Below are positions 49,161 through 57,934 of a stretch of DNA of 64,000 nt, in pieces. This stretch comes from Gloeotrichia echinulata CP02 (GTDB lineage Bacteria; Cyanobacteriota; Cyanobacteriia; Cyanobacteriales; Nostocaceae). The stretch lies in the NCBI GenBank assembly GCA_038087035.1, contig CP051187.1:2423001-2487000 (forward strand). Direction: 5' to 3'. Below the pieces are notes generated by a model. That model saw only the letters and a list, made by a program, of their open reading frames with translations. It ran no database searches and was not told the origin of the DNA. Every line of letters starts with the position of its first letter. The first letter of the stretch is position 1. Both the position numbers and the translations under genes were made by a program.

Positions 49161-50621
49161 TCAACACGTTTGCTCTGATGAGCGTGTTGATGTCTCCTTA
49201 CAGTGTTTTGGGCGTTTAGAACCTTTCGGCTCAGGTTTCGCGAAGTCCTCGCGTACCATGCTTGACGCTCTATCTCTGATGTTTTTTGCAGCGTTAATGT
49301 CAGCGTGGGTGATATGTCCGCAACTTGTGCAGATGAACTTTTCTTCACTTCGTGACGCTCCGCGAACATCACGATTTGATGCATCTACATGACCACAATT
49401 TTGACACTTTTGACTAGTGTGTTTTGGATTGACCTTGATGACAACCTTTCCATGCTTCGCAGCAAGATACTCGATTTTCAATACCAAATCACTCCAGCTT
49501 GCAGACGCTCGAAGACTCGCTAACGCTTCGCTATCAGAGATTGAACGATTTAAACCTCTTTTTCTGGACTGTCCATTCTTTAAAAATCTACCAGTCTCTT
49601 CACCGCCAGTCGCCTGCGACGGGAAACCCGTCTTCAGTGCTGGATCATCTATTTTTGGTTGGCATCGTTTCTTCATTGCGGAGACATTCAAGTTCTCAAC
49701 AGCAATAGCATCAACATTCCTCAAAACAATCTTGTTAGCTACATACCATTGATATGCTTGACGCTTATCAGCAATTTTTTTGTGAAATCTGCCTACTTTT
49801 TTAGCGGCTTTTTTACGATTGTTGCTACCTTTTACTTTCCGATTAATTTGACGCTGCCTGTTTTTGAGAATGTGTTTAGTTTTTTTATTGGTCAAGAATT
49901 TAGGATTTTCTATCTGGTATCCATCAGATAGATGTACAAGTTTAGTTATACCTAAATCACACCCAACTATTTTATTGAAATCAGTCAATGGTCTAGCACT
50001 GTAGTCTGGTACTGCTTTATCTTCTATTCGGATAGAAACATACCAGCCATCTTGACGCTTGCGTAAGGTAGCATATTTAATCGTGAATCCATCAGGTATT
50101 GAGCGAGAATTGTAAAATCTCATCCACCCTAGTTTGGGTAGGTAGATTTTATTTTTCTGCACCTTAATACCCATTTGGTAAGTAAAAGATGTGAAGTTAG
50201 AGCGATTTTTGAATTTAGGGAATCCTCTACCATTAAAGAAATTTTCGTATGCTCTATCTAATCGTTTTACATTCTGCTGCAATACGGTTGAATCAATGCC
50301 AGCAAACCAAGGTCTAGCCTTTTTTAATGTAGGCAAGGCTGTAATTTGGATATCACCAGCAACACGTCTAGGATTGGCTTTTTTATCATCTTTCCAGGGT
50401 TCACCTGTAGCACCGTTCTTGCTAACAAAACAAGTTATAGGGCAAGCTTCAGCCTTGGTTCTAATATCACAGTAATCTCCCTGAATGAATTGTTGGGCGT
50501 ATTGAGTTATTCGGTCATTCAAACACCAGTTGTAATGGCTTCTAAGCATATCTACCCAGTTACTCATTGTTGATGATTGTTTAGTGTTAGGTCTGAGTTT
50601 GTACACATAGTTTGTCAGCAA
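49161..50621 (-). CDS. tnpB: TnpB nuclease with three SDR-derived insertions
   Basis: 486 residues from TTG 50621, chosen because 'aaggaggtgatt' (near-perfect ribosome site) lies 10 nt upstream; the frame is open further. RuvC residues: Asp222 in 'VGCDLGITKL', Glu309 in 'AVENLNVSAMKK', Asp441 in 'HADINAAKN'; zinc-finger pairs 'CQNCGH' and 'CTSCGH'. Compared with ordinary TnpB, three extra peptides are present: 'ALKTGFPSQATGGEE' (49600-49640), 'SEALASLRASA' (49500-49534) and 'VRGASRSEE' (49343-49368), each encoded by an SDR-like sequence kept in frame. The last lies inside the zinc finger. Activity is uncertain. Confidence 0.85.
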   Translation of the reverse strand: MLTNYVYKLRPNTKQSSTMSNWVDMLRSHYNWCLNDRITQYAQQFIQGDYCDIRTKAEACPITCFVSKNGATGEPWKDDKKANPRRVAGDIQITALPTLKKARPWFAGIDSTVLQQNVKRLDRAYENFFNGRGFPKFKNRSNFTSFTYQMGIKVQKNKIYLPKLGWMRFYNSRSIPDGFTIKYATLRKRQDGWYVSIRIEDKAVPDYSARPLTDFNKIVGCDLGITKLVHLSDGYQIENPKFLTNKKTKHILKNRQRQINRKVKGSNNRKKAAKKVGRFHKKIADKRQAYQWYVANKIVLRNVDAIAVENLNVSAMKKRCQPKIDDPALKTGFPSQATGGEETGRFLKNGQSRKRGLNRSISDSEALASLRASASWSDLVLKIEYLAAKHGKVVIKVNPKHTSQKCQNCGHVDASNRDVRGASRSEEKFICTSCGHITHADINAAKNIRDRASSMVREDFAKPEPKGSKRPKHCKETSTRSSEQTC

Positions 50622-50694
50622 GATTGAATCACCTCCTTGTTTCTTTAGCTGAATATATATTATCATTAATGTATATCTATCGTATATTTATGTG

Positions 50695-50847
50695 ATGAAA
50701 AAAGGTTTATTTATTCGGATAAGTCAACGCAGGCTCAATAAGTTACGCTTATTAGCAGTTGAAAAGGACAAGACTATTACCCAAATAGTTGAAGACTTAA
50801 TAGACACGCTACCAGAGCCGAAAAAGTCTAGCGCCACAGAGCGGTAA
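50695..50847 (+). CDS. Small ribbon-helix-helix (CopG-like) protein
   Basis: 50 residues, too short for most gene finders: 'MKKGLFIRISQRRLNKLRLL' then 'AVEKDKTITQIVEDLIDTLP'. The pattern of a short strand followed by two helices with 'TITQIVEDLI' fits RHH DNA-binding proteins. It is divergent from tnpB across ~73 bp that contain an AT-rich partly palindromic stretch around 'tatcattaatgtata', a possible operator. It may repress tnpB. ATG 50695 or GTG 50692. Confidence 0.65.
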   Translation: MKKGLFIRISQRRLNKLRLLAVEKDKTITQIVEDLIDTLPEPKKSSATER

Positions 50848-51071
50848 ACCGCTTAAACGGCTTTCATCCCTTGTCTAAAGCACGTATGTGTATCTTCGCC
50901 ACGCTCCGATACACATACTCAAGGGTTTTCAGCCTGTATTCTTATAAGGCTTTAAATGTTCATGAGGGATTAGGAACTAGGGATAGGACTAGCCCTTTCA
51001 AGGTGTGTAAAAACTTTGCTCAACAAATCCCCTTTTCATCTCTTGTCTCTGTGTCCTCTGTGTCTGGGTGG

Positions 51072-51521
51072 TTAAATAAATGACTTTTTAACCGCAGAGG
51101 ATGCAGACAGCGCCGAAAAAAAACGGATTTTACTCCTCACTCCTAATTCCTCACTCATAACAACGTTGACGCAATAAGGGCGACCAATTAATACTGCAAC
51201 TCGATGATATATAACTAAGGGATGCCAACCTGGTTGATTAAACAACGGTTCTGAAGGGTCAAACAAACTCAACAGGCGCAAGGGAAAAGCAGCAGTGTTA
51301 ATTTTTGGGAGGGAGGCGATCGCCACTGGCAAAATTAGCAAATCCTGGTGACAAGCAAAACGAATCGGACTCGATGGAGCCGTCATAAGAACGAGTACAT
51401 CCATAAAGCTGCGATGATTGCTGACTACTAAAACACTGGGATTTCGCGGAATACGATCTTCGTAATAGCGAGAGATTTGCATTGACAGCGCTGCTAAGGA
51501 AAAGTCAGCTATTGATCGCAA
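51072..51521 (-). pseudogene. Decayed PlsC-like acyltransferase
   Basis: 149 residues. The acyltransferase HX4D motif is present in 'VVSNHRSFMDVLVLM', but 'IRFACHQDLLILPVAIASLP' appears to join the region just after the motif directly to a distal block, skipping ~70 residues that normally contain the 'PEGTR' motif. The C-terminal end ('SEELGVRSKIRFFSALSASS') is read from repeat DNA. I therefore read it as an in-frame internal deletion plus a lost native C-terminus. Family knowledge is from memory. Confidence 0.65.
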
Positions 51522-52151
51522 CTAATCATATTCATAATTAATTAATATATTTTTCGGAAAATATCGTAGTTTATCTTGACTTAATTTTTACATTTCTTTA
51601 TTACCCCTATGACCGTCTTCAGGTAGAAATGTCTTTATGAGCAAAAAATGAGATATTTTAGTGGTTTAGAGGATGTTTGAAAAGTTCTCGGCGATTAGAA
51701 ATCGCTAGTACACAAACATTCGCGTAGCGTCTGTCTACGACACGCTCCGCGTTTGTGTAGCGTCCCGCTCTTAACGCAGAGAAGTCCGCCTGCGTGGACT
51801 AACACAAAATCAACGTTTTTCTAACCTGGGTCGGCAGGTTTTGTTTGTATAGCCGCGATTTCTCATCGCCAAGGCACATGAAAGCGGACTTTTCAAACAC
51901 CGTCTGAGGATTTTGTGTTCCTAATCACTTTAAATGCAATCGAAAGGTTTTCCCCAGATTGTTAGGAGCTATTTTCTCTCTTTTGGGCAGAAAATACCTC
52001 GATTTATAGCTAATAGAAAACAATTCTGACAGAATAAATTTGCTAATATTAAGGTGTTGTTTGAAAAAAAGGTAGCAATGTTATATAATTACGTGGTTTT
52101 GCCGACAGAAGTTAGATAGAAAACGTTTTAAGAAGTTACTTTTTATTCTGC
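51522..52151. repeat. metG upstream region with a ~230-bp palindromic element
   Basis: 630 bp. The segment 51671-51901 has outer inverted repeats ('gtttgaaaagt' left, 'acttttcaaac' right) and inner ones ('cggcgattagaaatcgc' against 'gcgatttctcatcgcc'), enclosing SDR-like 'cgcgtagcgtctgtctacga' and 'gtccgcctgcgtggac' hairpins. It is a MITE-like repeat. The remaining ~250 bp before metG is AT-rich and should hold its promoter, which I cannot place. Confidence 0.6.
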
Positions 52152-53753
52152 ATGAGTCTAGTGGATAAAACAGAAAAAACATTTGCACTGACGACACCGT
52201 TATATTATGTAAACGATGTTCCTCACATAGGCAGTGCTTATACAACTATAGCCGCCGATGTGGTAGCGCGGTTTCACAGACTGTTGGGACATCGGGTGCT
52301 GCTGATTACCGGTACAGATGAGCATGGGCAAAAAATACAACGGACAGCGGAGGCTGCACTTAAAGCACCGCAAGAGTTTTGCGATGAAATAGTTCCTAAG
52401 TTTGCCAGCTTGTGGCAATTGCTCAACATTCAATATGATCGCTTTAGTCGGACTACCGCGCCTCGCCATCAAGCGATCGTCGAAGAATTCTTCTTGCGCG
52501 TATGGGAATCTGGTGACATCTACCAGGGACAACAACAAGGCTGGTACTGTGTGTCCTGTGAAGAATTTAAAGAAGAACGGGAACTACTAGAGGGAAAGCG
52601 TTGTCCGATTCACATTAACAAAGAAGTCGAGTGGCGCGACGAGCAAAACTACTTCTTCCGCTTATCCAAATATCAAACCCAGCTGCAAGAGTTTTACCAG
52701 TCTCAGCCGGATTTTATTCTACCAGAGAGTCGCCGTAATGAAGTTATAAGCTTTGTAAACCAAGGTTTACAAGACTTTTCAATTTCACGGGTGAATTTAG
52801 ATTGGGGTTTTCCCGTACCAGTTGATCCCAAGCACACCCTTTATGTTTGGTTTGATGCACTCCTGGGTTATGTCACAGCATTATTAGAGCCAGACGCCGA
52901 ACCGACCTTAGCCAATGCTTTAGGGACATGGTGGCCCATAAACTTGCACCTGATTGGTAAAGATATTTTACGCTTCCATGCAGTTTATTGGCCTGCAATG
53001 CTGTTATCAGCAGGCTTACCCTTACCGAACCGTGTATTTGGACATGGCTTTTTGACCAAAGATGGTCAGAAAATGGGTAAAAGTCTGGGTAATACCCTTG
53101 ATCCCATAGGATTAGTTCAGCGTTACGGTAGTGATGCCGTTCGTTATTACTTCCTTAAGGAAATCGATTTTGGCAAAGATGGCGATTTTAATGAAATTAG
53201 ATTCATTAATGTTCTGAATGCAGATTTGGCAAATGATTTAGGTAATTTGCTCAATCGCACTTTGAATATGGTGAAGAAATATTGCGAGGGCAATTTAGTG
53301 CCAATCGCAAATGAAGCCATTTCGCCTGAAAATCCTTTAAAAGCGATTGGTTTACGTCTAGGGGAACAGGTAAAACAAGCCTACGAAGCGCTAGCTTTCA
53401 ATCAAGCGTGCGAGGCTGTGCTATTACTGGTGCAAGCCAGCAATAAGTTTATTGATGAACAAGCCCCTTGGTCATTATATAAGCAAGGACAGCAGCAAGC
53501 ATTGGAAGAAGTGCTGTATGCAGTTTTAGAATCAGTTAGACTAGGCGCTTATCTGCTCTCACCAGTGATTCCCAATATCAGCAGCGATATTTATCAGCAG
53601 TTGGGCTTCGGGATCAACTTTAACGAGCAGACAGAGAGTGCAATTGCTGCACCTTTTGACATCCATGCTAAATGGGGAGTTATATCCACTAAACAACAGT
53701 TGGGGACACCCCAACCAATATTTAAGCGCATAGAACTCCCTAAAAACGCTTAG
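52152..53753 (+). CDS. metG: Methionyl-tRNA synthetase
   Basis: 533 residues, class I synthetase charging tRNA-Met. The HIGH motif reads 'PHIGSAYTT' (~residues 20-28) and KMSKS reads 'KMGKSLGNTL'. A knuckle with 'CVSCEEF' is present. The short C-terminus without the tRNA-binding (EMAP-like) domain is usual in cyanobacteria. ATG 52152. A 160-bp gap precedes the labA-like gene. Confidence 0.96.
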   Translation: MSLVDKTEKTFALTTPLYYVNDVPHIGSAYTTIAADVVARFHRLLGHRVLLITGTDEHGQKIQRTAEAALKAPQEFCDEIVPKFASLWQLLNIQYDRFSRTTAPRHQAIVEEFFLRVWESGDIYQGQQQGWYCVSCEEFKEERELLEGKRCPIHINKEVEWRDEQNYFFRLSKYQTQLQEFYQSQPDFILPESRRNEVISFVNQGLQDFSISRVNLDWGFPVPVDPKHTLYVWFDALLGYVTALLEPDAEPTLANALGTWWPINLHLIGKDILRFHAVYWPAMLLSAGLPLPNRVFGHGFLTKDGQKMGKSLGNTLDPIGLVQRYGSDAVRYYFLKEIDFGKDGDFNEIRFINVLNADLANDLGNLLNRTLNMVKKYCEGNLVPIANEAISPENPLKAIGLRLGEQVKQAYEALAFNQACEAVLLLVQASNKFIDEQAPWSLYKQGQQQALEEVLYAVLESVRLGAYLLSPVIPNISSDIYQQLGFGINFNEQTESAIAAPFDIHAKWGVISTKQQLGTPQPIFKRIELPKNA

Positions 53754-53912
53754 TGCTAGCAATCGATTTTTGATTTTGATCAATTTCTAATTTTCTCAAA
53801 AGATTTATCGGGGCTGTATGAATTAGCCCCGGAAACTTATCATAAGCCGATCTAAATTGCATGTAAAAAGTAGAATGTTTGTATCAAAAATTACAAGAAT
53901 AAAAACCGAGGT

Positions 53913-54551
53913 ATGACAACAATGTTGAATAATTTGGAAAACGACTCAATATTCACGCCAGAACAGGTTTTGGAAAATCGGGGTCGGGTAGCAATATTTA
54001 TTGATGGTTCAAATTTATTTTATGCTGCTCTGCAACTAGGAATCGAAATTGATTACACGAAGTTGCTGTGTCGATTAACTGGCGGATCGAGATTGCTACG
54101 TGCTTTTTTCTACACAGGAGTAGACCGGACAAACGAGAAGCAACAAGGTTTTTTGTTGTGGATGCGACGCAACGGTTATCGAGTAATTGCTAAGGATTTG
54201 GTACAACTGCCAGATGGCTCAAAAAAAGCTAACCTAGATGTAGAAATAGCAGTAGATATGATGGCTTTAGTAGACTCATATGATACGGCAGTGTTAGTCA
54301 GTGGCGACGGCGATTTAGCCTACGCCGTAAATTCGGTTAGCTATCGTGGCGTGCGGGTAGAGGTCGTGAGTTTACGCTCAATGACCAGTGATAGCTTAAT
54401 CAATGTTAGCGATCGCTATATTGATTTAGAAGCCATCAAAGAAGACATCCAAAAAACTCCGCGCCAAAGCTATCCATATCGACCATTATCTGGTATAGGT
54501 TTTTTGGATGACCCAAGAGATGCTGACGGACACCTAGAAATTCAGGATTAA
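53913..54551 (+). CDS. LabA-like NYN-domain protein
   Basis: 212 residues with a NYN (PIN-like) domain. Acidic residues of the predicted nuclease site are in 'VAIFIDGSNLFYAAL', 'KANLDVEIAVDMMALVD' and 'LVSGDGDLAYAV'. The family includes LabA of Synechococcus, involved in clock-output feedback. RNase activity is predicted, not shown. Its stop overlaps the start of the lptC-like gene by 1 nt (TAATG), so they are translationally coupled. Confidence 0.88.
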   Translation: MTTMLNNLENDSIFTPEQVLENRGRVAIFIDGSNLFYAALQLGIEIDYTKLLCRLTGGSRLLRAFFYTGVDRTNEKQQGFLLWMRRNGYRVIAKDLVQLPDGSKKANLDVEIAVDMMALVDSYDTAVLVSGDGDLAYAVNSVSYRGVRVEVVSLRSMTSDSLINVSDRYIDLEAIKEDIQKTPRQSYPYRPLSGIGFLDDPRDADGHLEIQD

Positions 54552-55822
54552 TGAACCAGCAAGAAGGCAGAATGAAACAAAGGGAGCAGAGATTGACAAA
54601 GGGGGCAATTTGCCCTAAATACCCCCAATTCTTCTCATGCCAACATCTTAGTTGTTTACAATCAAAAGTAAATTGGTATCACCTGCCTTTGATATTTTTC
54701 TTGGTAATGGGGTTGGTGGCCTGTTCTGGTAAATCCCCCACCGATCCTCAACCAAATGCTTCAGGTTCACCTGGACAAGATATGGATAGCAATTTGACTT
54801 TCTTTGGGATTGCTTTTGAACAGTTTGATGAAGTCGGGAGACCGATTTGGAAAGTCCGTGCTAAACAGGCAAAATACACCAAAGAAAAGCAAATTGGCCA
54901 AGCTGAAAGTCCTGATGGTGAACTTTATCAAGATGGCAAAGTAGTTTACCAAATCAAAGCAGAACGAGCAGATATTGAACAGGACGGAAAACAGCTGTTT
55001 CTCAAGGGTAAGATTCTTGCTACAGACCCCCGCAACGGCATTGTATTACAAGGTAATGAATTAGAATGGCGCCCCAAAGAAGATTTATTAATTGTCCGCC
55101 AGCAGATTAACGGAACTCATAAACAACTACAAGCAGTGGCGCAAGAAGCACGAGTTAAAACCCGTGAACAACGAATAGATTTTTCTGGAGGCGTAGTAGC
55201 CACCTCCGTCGATCCGCAAATGCTCATGCAAATGCGAACTGAACATTTACTTTGGCAGATCAAAGAAGAAAAGTTAATTAGCGATCGCCCTTTACAAATT
55301 AACCGCTATAAAAATAACCAAATTACCGACCGTGGTAGGGGTAATGCTGCCGAAATTAACTTAAAAACTAAAATTGCTACTGTCAAACAAAATGCCCAAA
55401 TAGAATTACTAGACCCACCAATGCAAATAGCTAGTAACTCTATGAATTGGAACATGAATACAGAAACTGTCACCACAAATTCGCCTGTGCGTGTCTTTCA
55501 CAGTGCCGAAAATGTTACCGTTACCGCCAATCAAGGCGAAATGAAAATCCCCCAAAAAACCGTTTATTTAACAGGCAATGTCAATGCCATTGGACAACGC
55601 CTCCAGAACCTTAAATCGCAAACACTAACTTGGTATCTCGACAAAAAGTTCGTAGAAGCCAAGGGAAATGTAGTCTATAAGCAAGTTGACCCACCATTAA
55701 ATTTTACCGGAGAAACAGCCGTCGGCAATCTGCAAACAGAAAATATTGTCGTTAACGGTGGTAGTTCGGGTGGTAGGGTAGTGACAGAGATTATTCCTCA
55801 AGAGAAAGTCAAGAGGCAATAG
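54551..55822 (+). CDS. lptC: LptC/LptA-like lipoprotein (LPS export)
   Basis: 423 residues. A lipobox-like 'LVMGLVACSG' (Cys58) follows a hydrophobic segment, so the mature protein would be a lipoprotein. The N-terminal part has the LptC/DUF1239 pattern ('FEQFDEVGRPIWKVRAKQAK'), and the remainder shows repeated OstA/LptA-type beta segments ('KTVYLTGNVNAIGQRLQNLK'). It would carry lipopolysaccharide across the periplasm. The first 40 residues before the anchor are unusual; a later start is possible. Confidence 0.8.
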   Translation: MNQQEGRMKQREQRLTKGAICPKYPQFFSCQHLSCLQSKVNWYHLPLIFFLVMGLVACSGKSPTDPQPNASGSPGQDMDSNLTFFGIAFEQFDEVGRPIWKVRAKQAKYTKEKQIGQAESPDGELYQDGKVVYQIKAERADIEQDGKQLFLKGKILATDPRNGIVLQGNELEWRPKEDLLIVRQQINGTHKQLQAVAQEARVKTREQRIDFSGGVVATSVDPQMLMQMRTEHLLWQIKEEKLISDRPLQINRYKNNQITDRGRGNAAEINLKTKIATVKQNAQIELLDPPMQIASNSMNWNMNTETVTTNSPVRVFHSAENVTVTANQGEMKIPQKTVYLTGNVNAIGQRLQNLKSQTLTWYLDKKFVEAKGNVVYKQVDPPLNFTGETAVGNLQTENIVVNGGSSGGRVVTEIIPQEKVKRQ

Positions 55823-55899
55823 GTCATGGGTCATGGGTCATGGGTCATGGGTCAAAAGTAGTTACCACTGACAAATGACAAATGACAAATGACAAATGA
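55823..55899. repeat. Heptamer arrays (GGTCATG, GACAAAT)
   Basis: Four 'gggtcat' heptamers, then 'gacaaat' heptamers up to the dacB stop. They separate the convergent lptC-like and dacB genes. Confidence 0.9.
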
Positions 55900-57222
55900 C
55901 TAACGTCTGACCAAAATTTCATTGCGACTGGTTGCACCTAGTTCGGGTAAAGAGTTGACGGTTGAGTGGGGTGTGAGGGCGGTGGGGACTTGCAAAGCAA
56001 CTTGCAAATGTTTTACCAGACCTTGGAGGAGTTGGTCTTGTCCAGTACGGAAAGCGGAGACATTCGGACCACGGTTAATGATCGCAAACCAGACTAAACC
56101 GCGATCGCGTGTTGGCATTACTCCGGCTAAAGCGCTAACATCTCGAAGGGTGCCAGTTTTGATCACTGTGGCTGGAGGGAGGTGTCTAGAATGCACTGTT
56201 CCCCGATGATCGAATCCAGACATCGGAAACAAGTCAGATAGAGTCAGCCCATTGGCGACGGCTTCCCGTTGCATCGCCATAAACATCGCACAAACAGCCC
56301 TAGGCGAAATGCGATTTTCAGGTCCGAGTCCCGAACCATTGATTAATTGAATTTCGGCGTCTTGTATCCTAGCAAGCTTGGCAGCGGTTGCTTGCACTAC
56401 AGTTGATCCCCCTACAGACTCTGCCAGCATTTCTGCTATATCATTGTTACTATAAACGTTCATTTCCTTAATAATTTGTCTCAAGGGCAAGGAACGGTGA
56501 CGCACCAGCAAGGTTTGTTGGGGATTTGCCTGTGCTTCTACTTTAATAGTACCCCCTATTAAAACTTGAGGCTTGGGTGTGCCCTTGGGCATAATCGAGT
56601 AAATATAATTTTCCGAGCGAGTCCAAGTGGCGAAATTCAGGGTTTGCTTGAGCAATTGACCTGCTTGTAGGGGATTTCGTTGGAAATTCATGGCGAAAGT
56701 GCCAGTAATTACCAAATTTCCCTTTACCTGCTTGATCCCCATTTTATTGAGAGTATTACCCAGGGCGATCCCTTCTTCCCATACAAACATCGGATCACCA
56801 CCACCAGCAATCACCAAATCGCCCTGCAAGACACCATTAACCACTGGGCCTGTGGCACTAATAAGAGTATCAAATTGGTGGTCTGGTCCCCAAGTTTTGA
56901 ACGCAACTAGTGAGGTAGCAACTTTGGTTAAGGAAGCAGCAGGTAAAGCCGTTGTCCCTTGGTGATTAGCCATCAGCATCGGCCCAGACTGCATCCAAAT
57001 TCCCTGACTTTCGATCAGATTCTGTGGCACCAGTTTTGAGGTGAGCAACCCTTTCAAATATTCCTGGACTGTCTTAGCTCCCGCTGGATTTGGATCAGGC
57101 GCCAGCACCAAGCCAGGGCTACTTTGCCAACTCAATGCATCTAAGGCATCTAAAGGCTTAAGCTGTACCCCGGCCATTTCTAACCAGAGCGAAACCAAAC
57201 CTGATCCAAATAATTCCAGCAT
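55900..57222 (-). CDS. dacB: D-Ala-D-Ala carboxypeptidase/endopeptidase (DacB, PBP4 type)
   Basis: 440 residues, class C low-mass penicillin-binding protein. Active-site motifs are complete: SxxK 'SLTK' (Ser97-Lys100), SxN in 'VYSNNDIAEMLAE', KTG in 'VIKTGTLRDVSALAG'. It trims peptidoglycan cross-links in the periplasm. The N-terminal leader is hydrophobic but short and not a textbook signal peptide. ATG 57222. Confidence 0.92.
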   Translation of the reverse strand: MLELFGSGLVSLWLEMAGVQLKPLDALDALSWQSSPGLVLAPDPNPAGAKTVQEYLKGLLTSKLVPQNLIESQGIWMQSGPMLMANHQGTTALPAASLTKVATSLVAFKTWGPDHQFDTLISATGPVVNGVLQGDLVIAGGGDPMFVWEEGIALGNTLNKMGIKQVKGNLVITGTFAMNFQRNPLQAGQLLKQTLNFATWTRSENYIYSIMPKGTPKPQVLIGGTIKVEAQANPQQTLLVRHRSLPLRQIIKEMNVYSNNDIAEMLAESVGGSTVVQATAAKLARIQDAEIQLINGSGLGPENRISPRAVCAMFMAMQREAVANGLTLSDLFPMSGFDHRGTVHSRHLPPATVIKTGTLRDVSALAGVMPTRDRGLVWFAIINRGPNVSAFRTGQDQLLQGLVKHLQVALQVPTALTPHSTVNSLPELGATSRNEILVRR

Positions 57223-57934
57223 TTTTTATTCCTCTCTCAGGATGTGTGAAGTACTTTACTGTGCTAATATACAGGTTTTTTTTAAGCTCATCAGCATGGA
57301 GTCATAATAACTGGTGTTTTTCCGATTGGGAAGTAAGTTAGATAACATTGTTTTTGTTATTTAGTGGACAACTCAATAATACTTATTGTTTTTGTATAAA
57401 AATAGACGAATCTATTGTAGCCCTCTAGGGATAAATTCTCGATTTAAATCGATTTAAATTTTCCGCAATATGCAATATATTGTGGAGAACCCCGCTTTGT
57501 CTGAAAAAGCGGGGTTCTGAAGTTTTGCAATTTTCACAACCTAATTATAATTGCTATGCAGTATTTGTTTAGGTTATATGGTGTGAACTACTCAGACTTG
57601 CCTACGGCTGAAGTCTGAGCTTCCCAATTCATCAGGAATAGCCTCAAAAACTCCGTAGTTTTTTTGGTCTTACATTCCTTCCAAGGGCAGGAGTCCTGAT
57701 TCCCAAGACCCAAATCTTCTTCTTGCAACATATACCTATTAGCTTGGTTTTCGCTTATGGCATTGATGGTCAAGACAGTAAATATATTAGCAGAAAATCC
57801 TAGGGATTCGTCATCCATCAAAAATTTGTTTTTACCTGGTAAAAAATCAATTCCAGATGTAATCCTCATCCCCCACTCCCTATCCCCACCGAACTCACGA
57901 GTTGAGGGTGGGGACTTCCGCGATTCGTTAATGT
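57223..57934. other. Gap with strong hairpin and an orphan frame
   Basis: 712 bp. A perfect hairpin at 57487-57517 (gaaccccgcttt / aaagcggggttc) is a common cyanobacterial repeat. A minus-strand frame 57588-57869 (93 codons, 'MRITSGIDFLPGKNKFLMDD' to 'SAVGKSE') has balanced composition but matches nothing I know. Near 57880-57920 a 'ccccactc...gagggtgggg' hairpin resembles an IS605 end. The region may be a decayed transposon. Confidence 0.45.

Larger units (their letters stand above)
49081..50950 (-). mobile_element. IS605-type element with tnpB and RHH gene
   Basis: Right end at 49081: 'attgacactcccc', the complement of GGGGAGTGTCAAT, identical to the other tnpB element's right end, beside a hairpin (cccctgcct / aggtgagggg). 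Left region: hairpin 50884-50894 / 50908-50918 (11-bp perfect stem 'gtatgtgtatc'). The outer left boundary is approximate. No tnpA. Confidence 0.65.

Noticed and set aside
48172..51008. Composite transposon suggested by the short repeat 'caccttgaaaggg' at ~48172 and its inverted copy at ~50990
   Set aside because: The shared sequence is short, common-looking in this genome, and does not coincide with the tnpB element ends; no target duplication was found.
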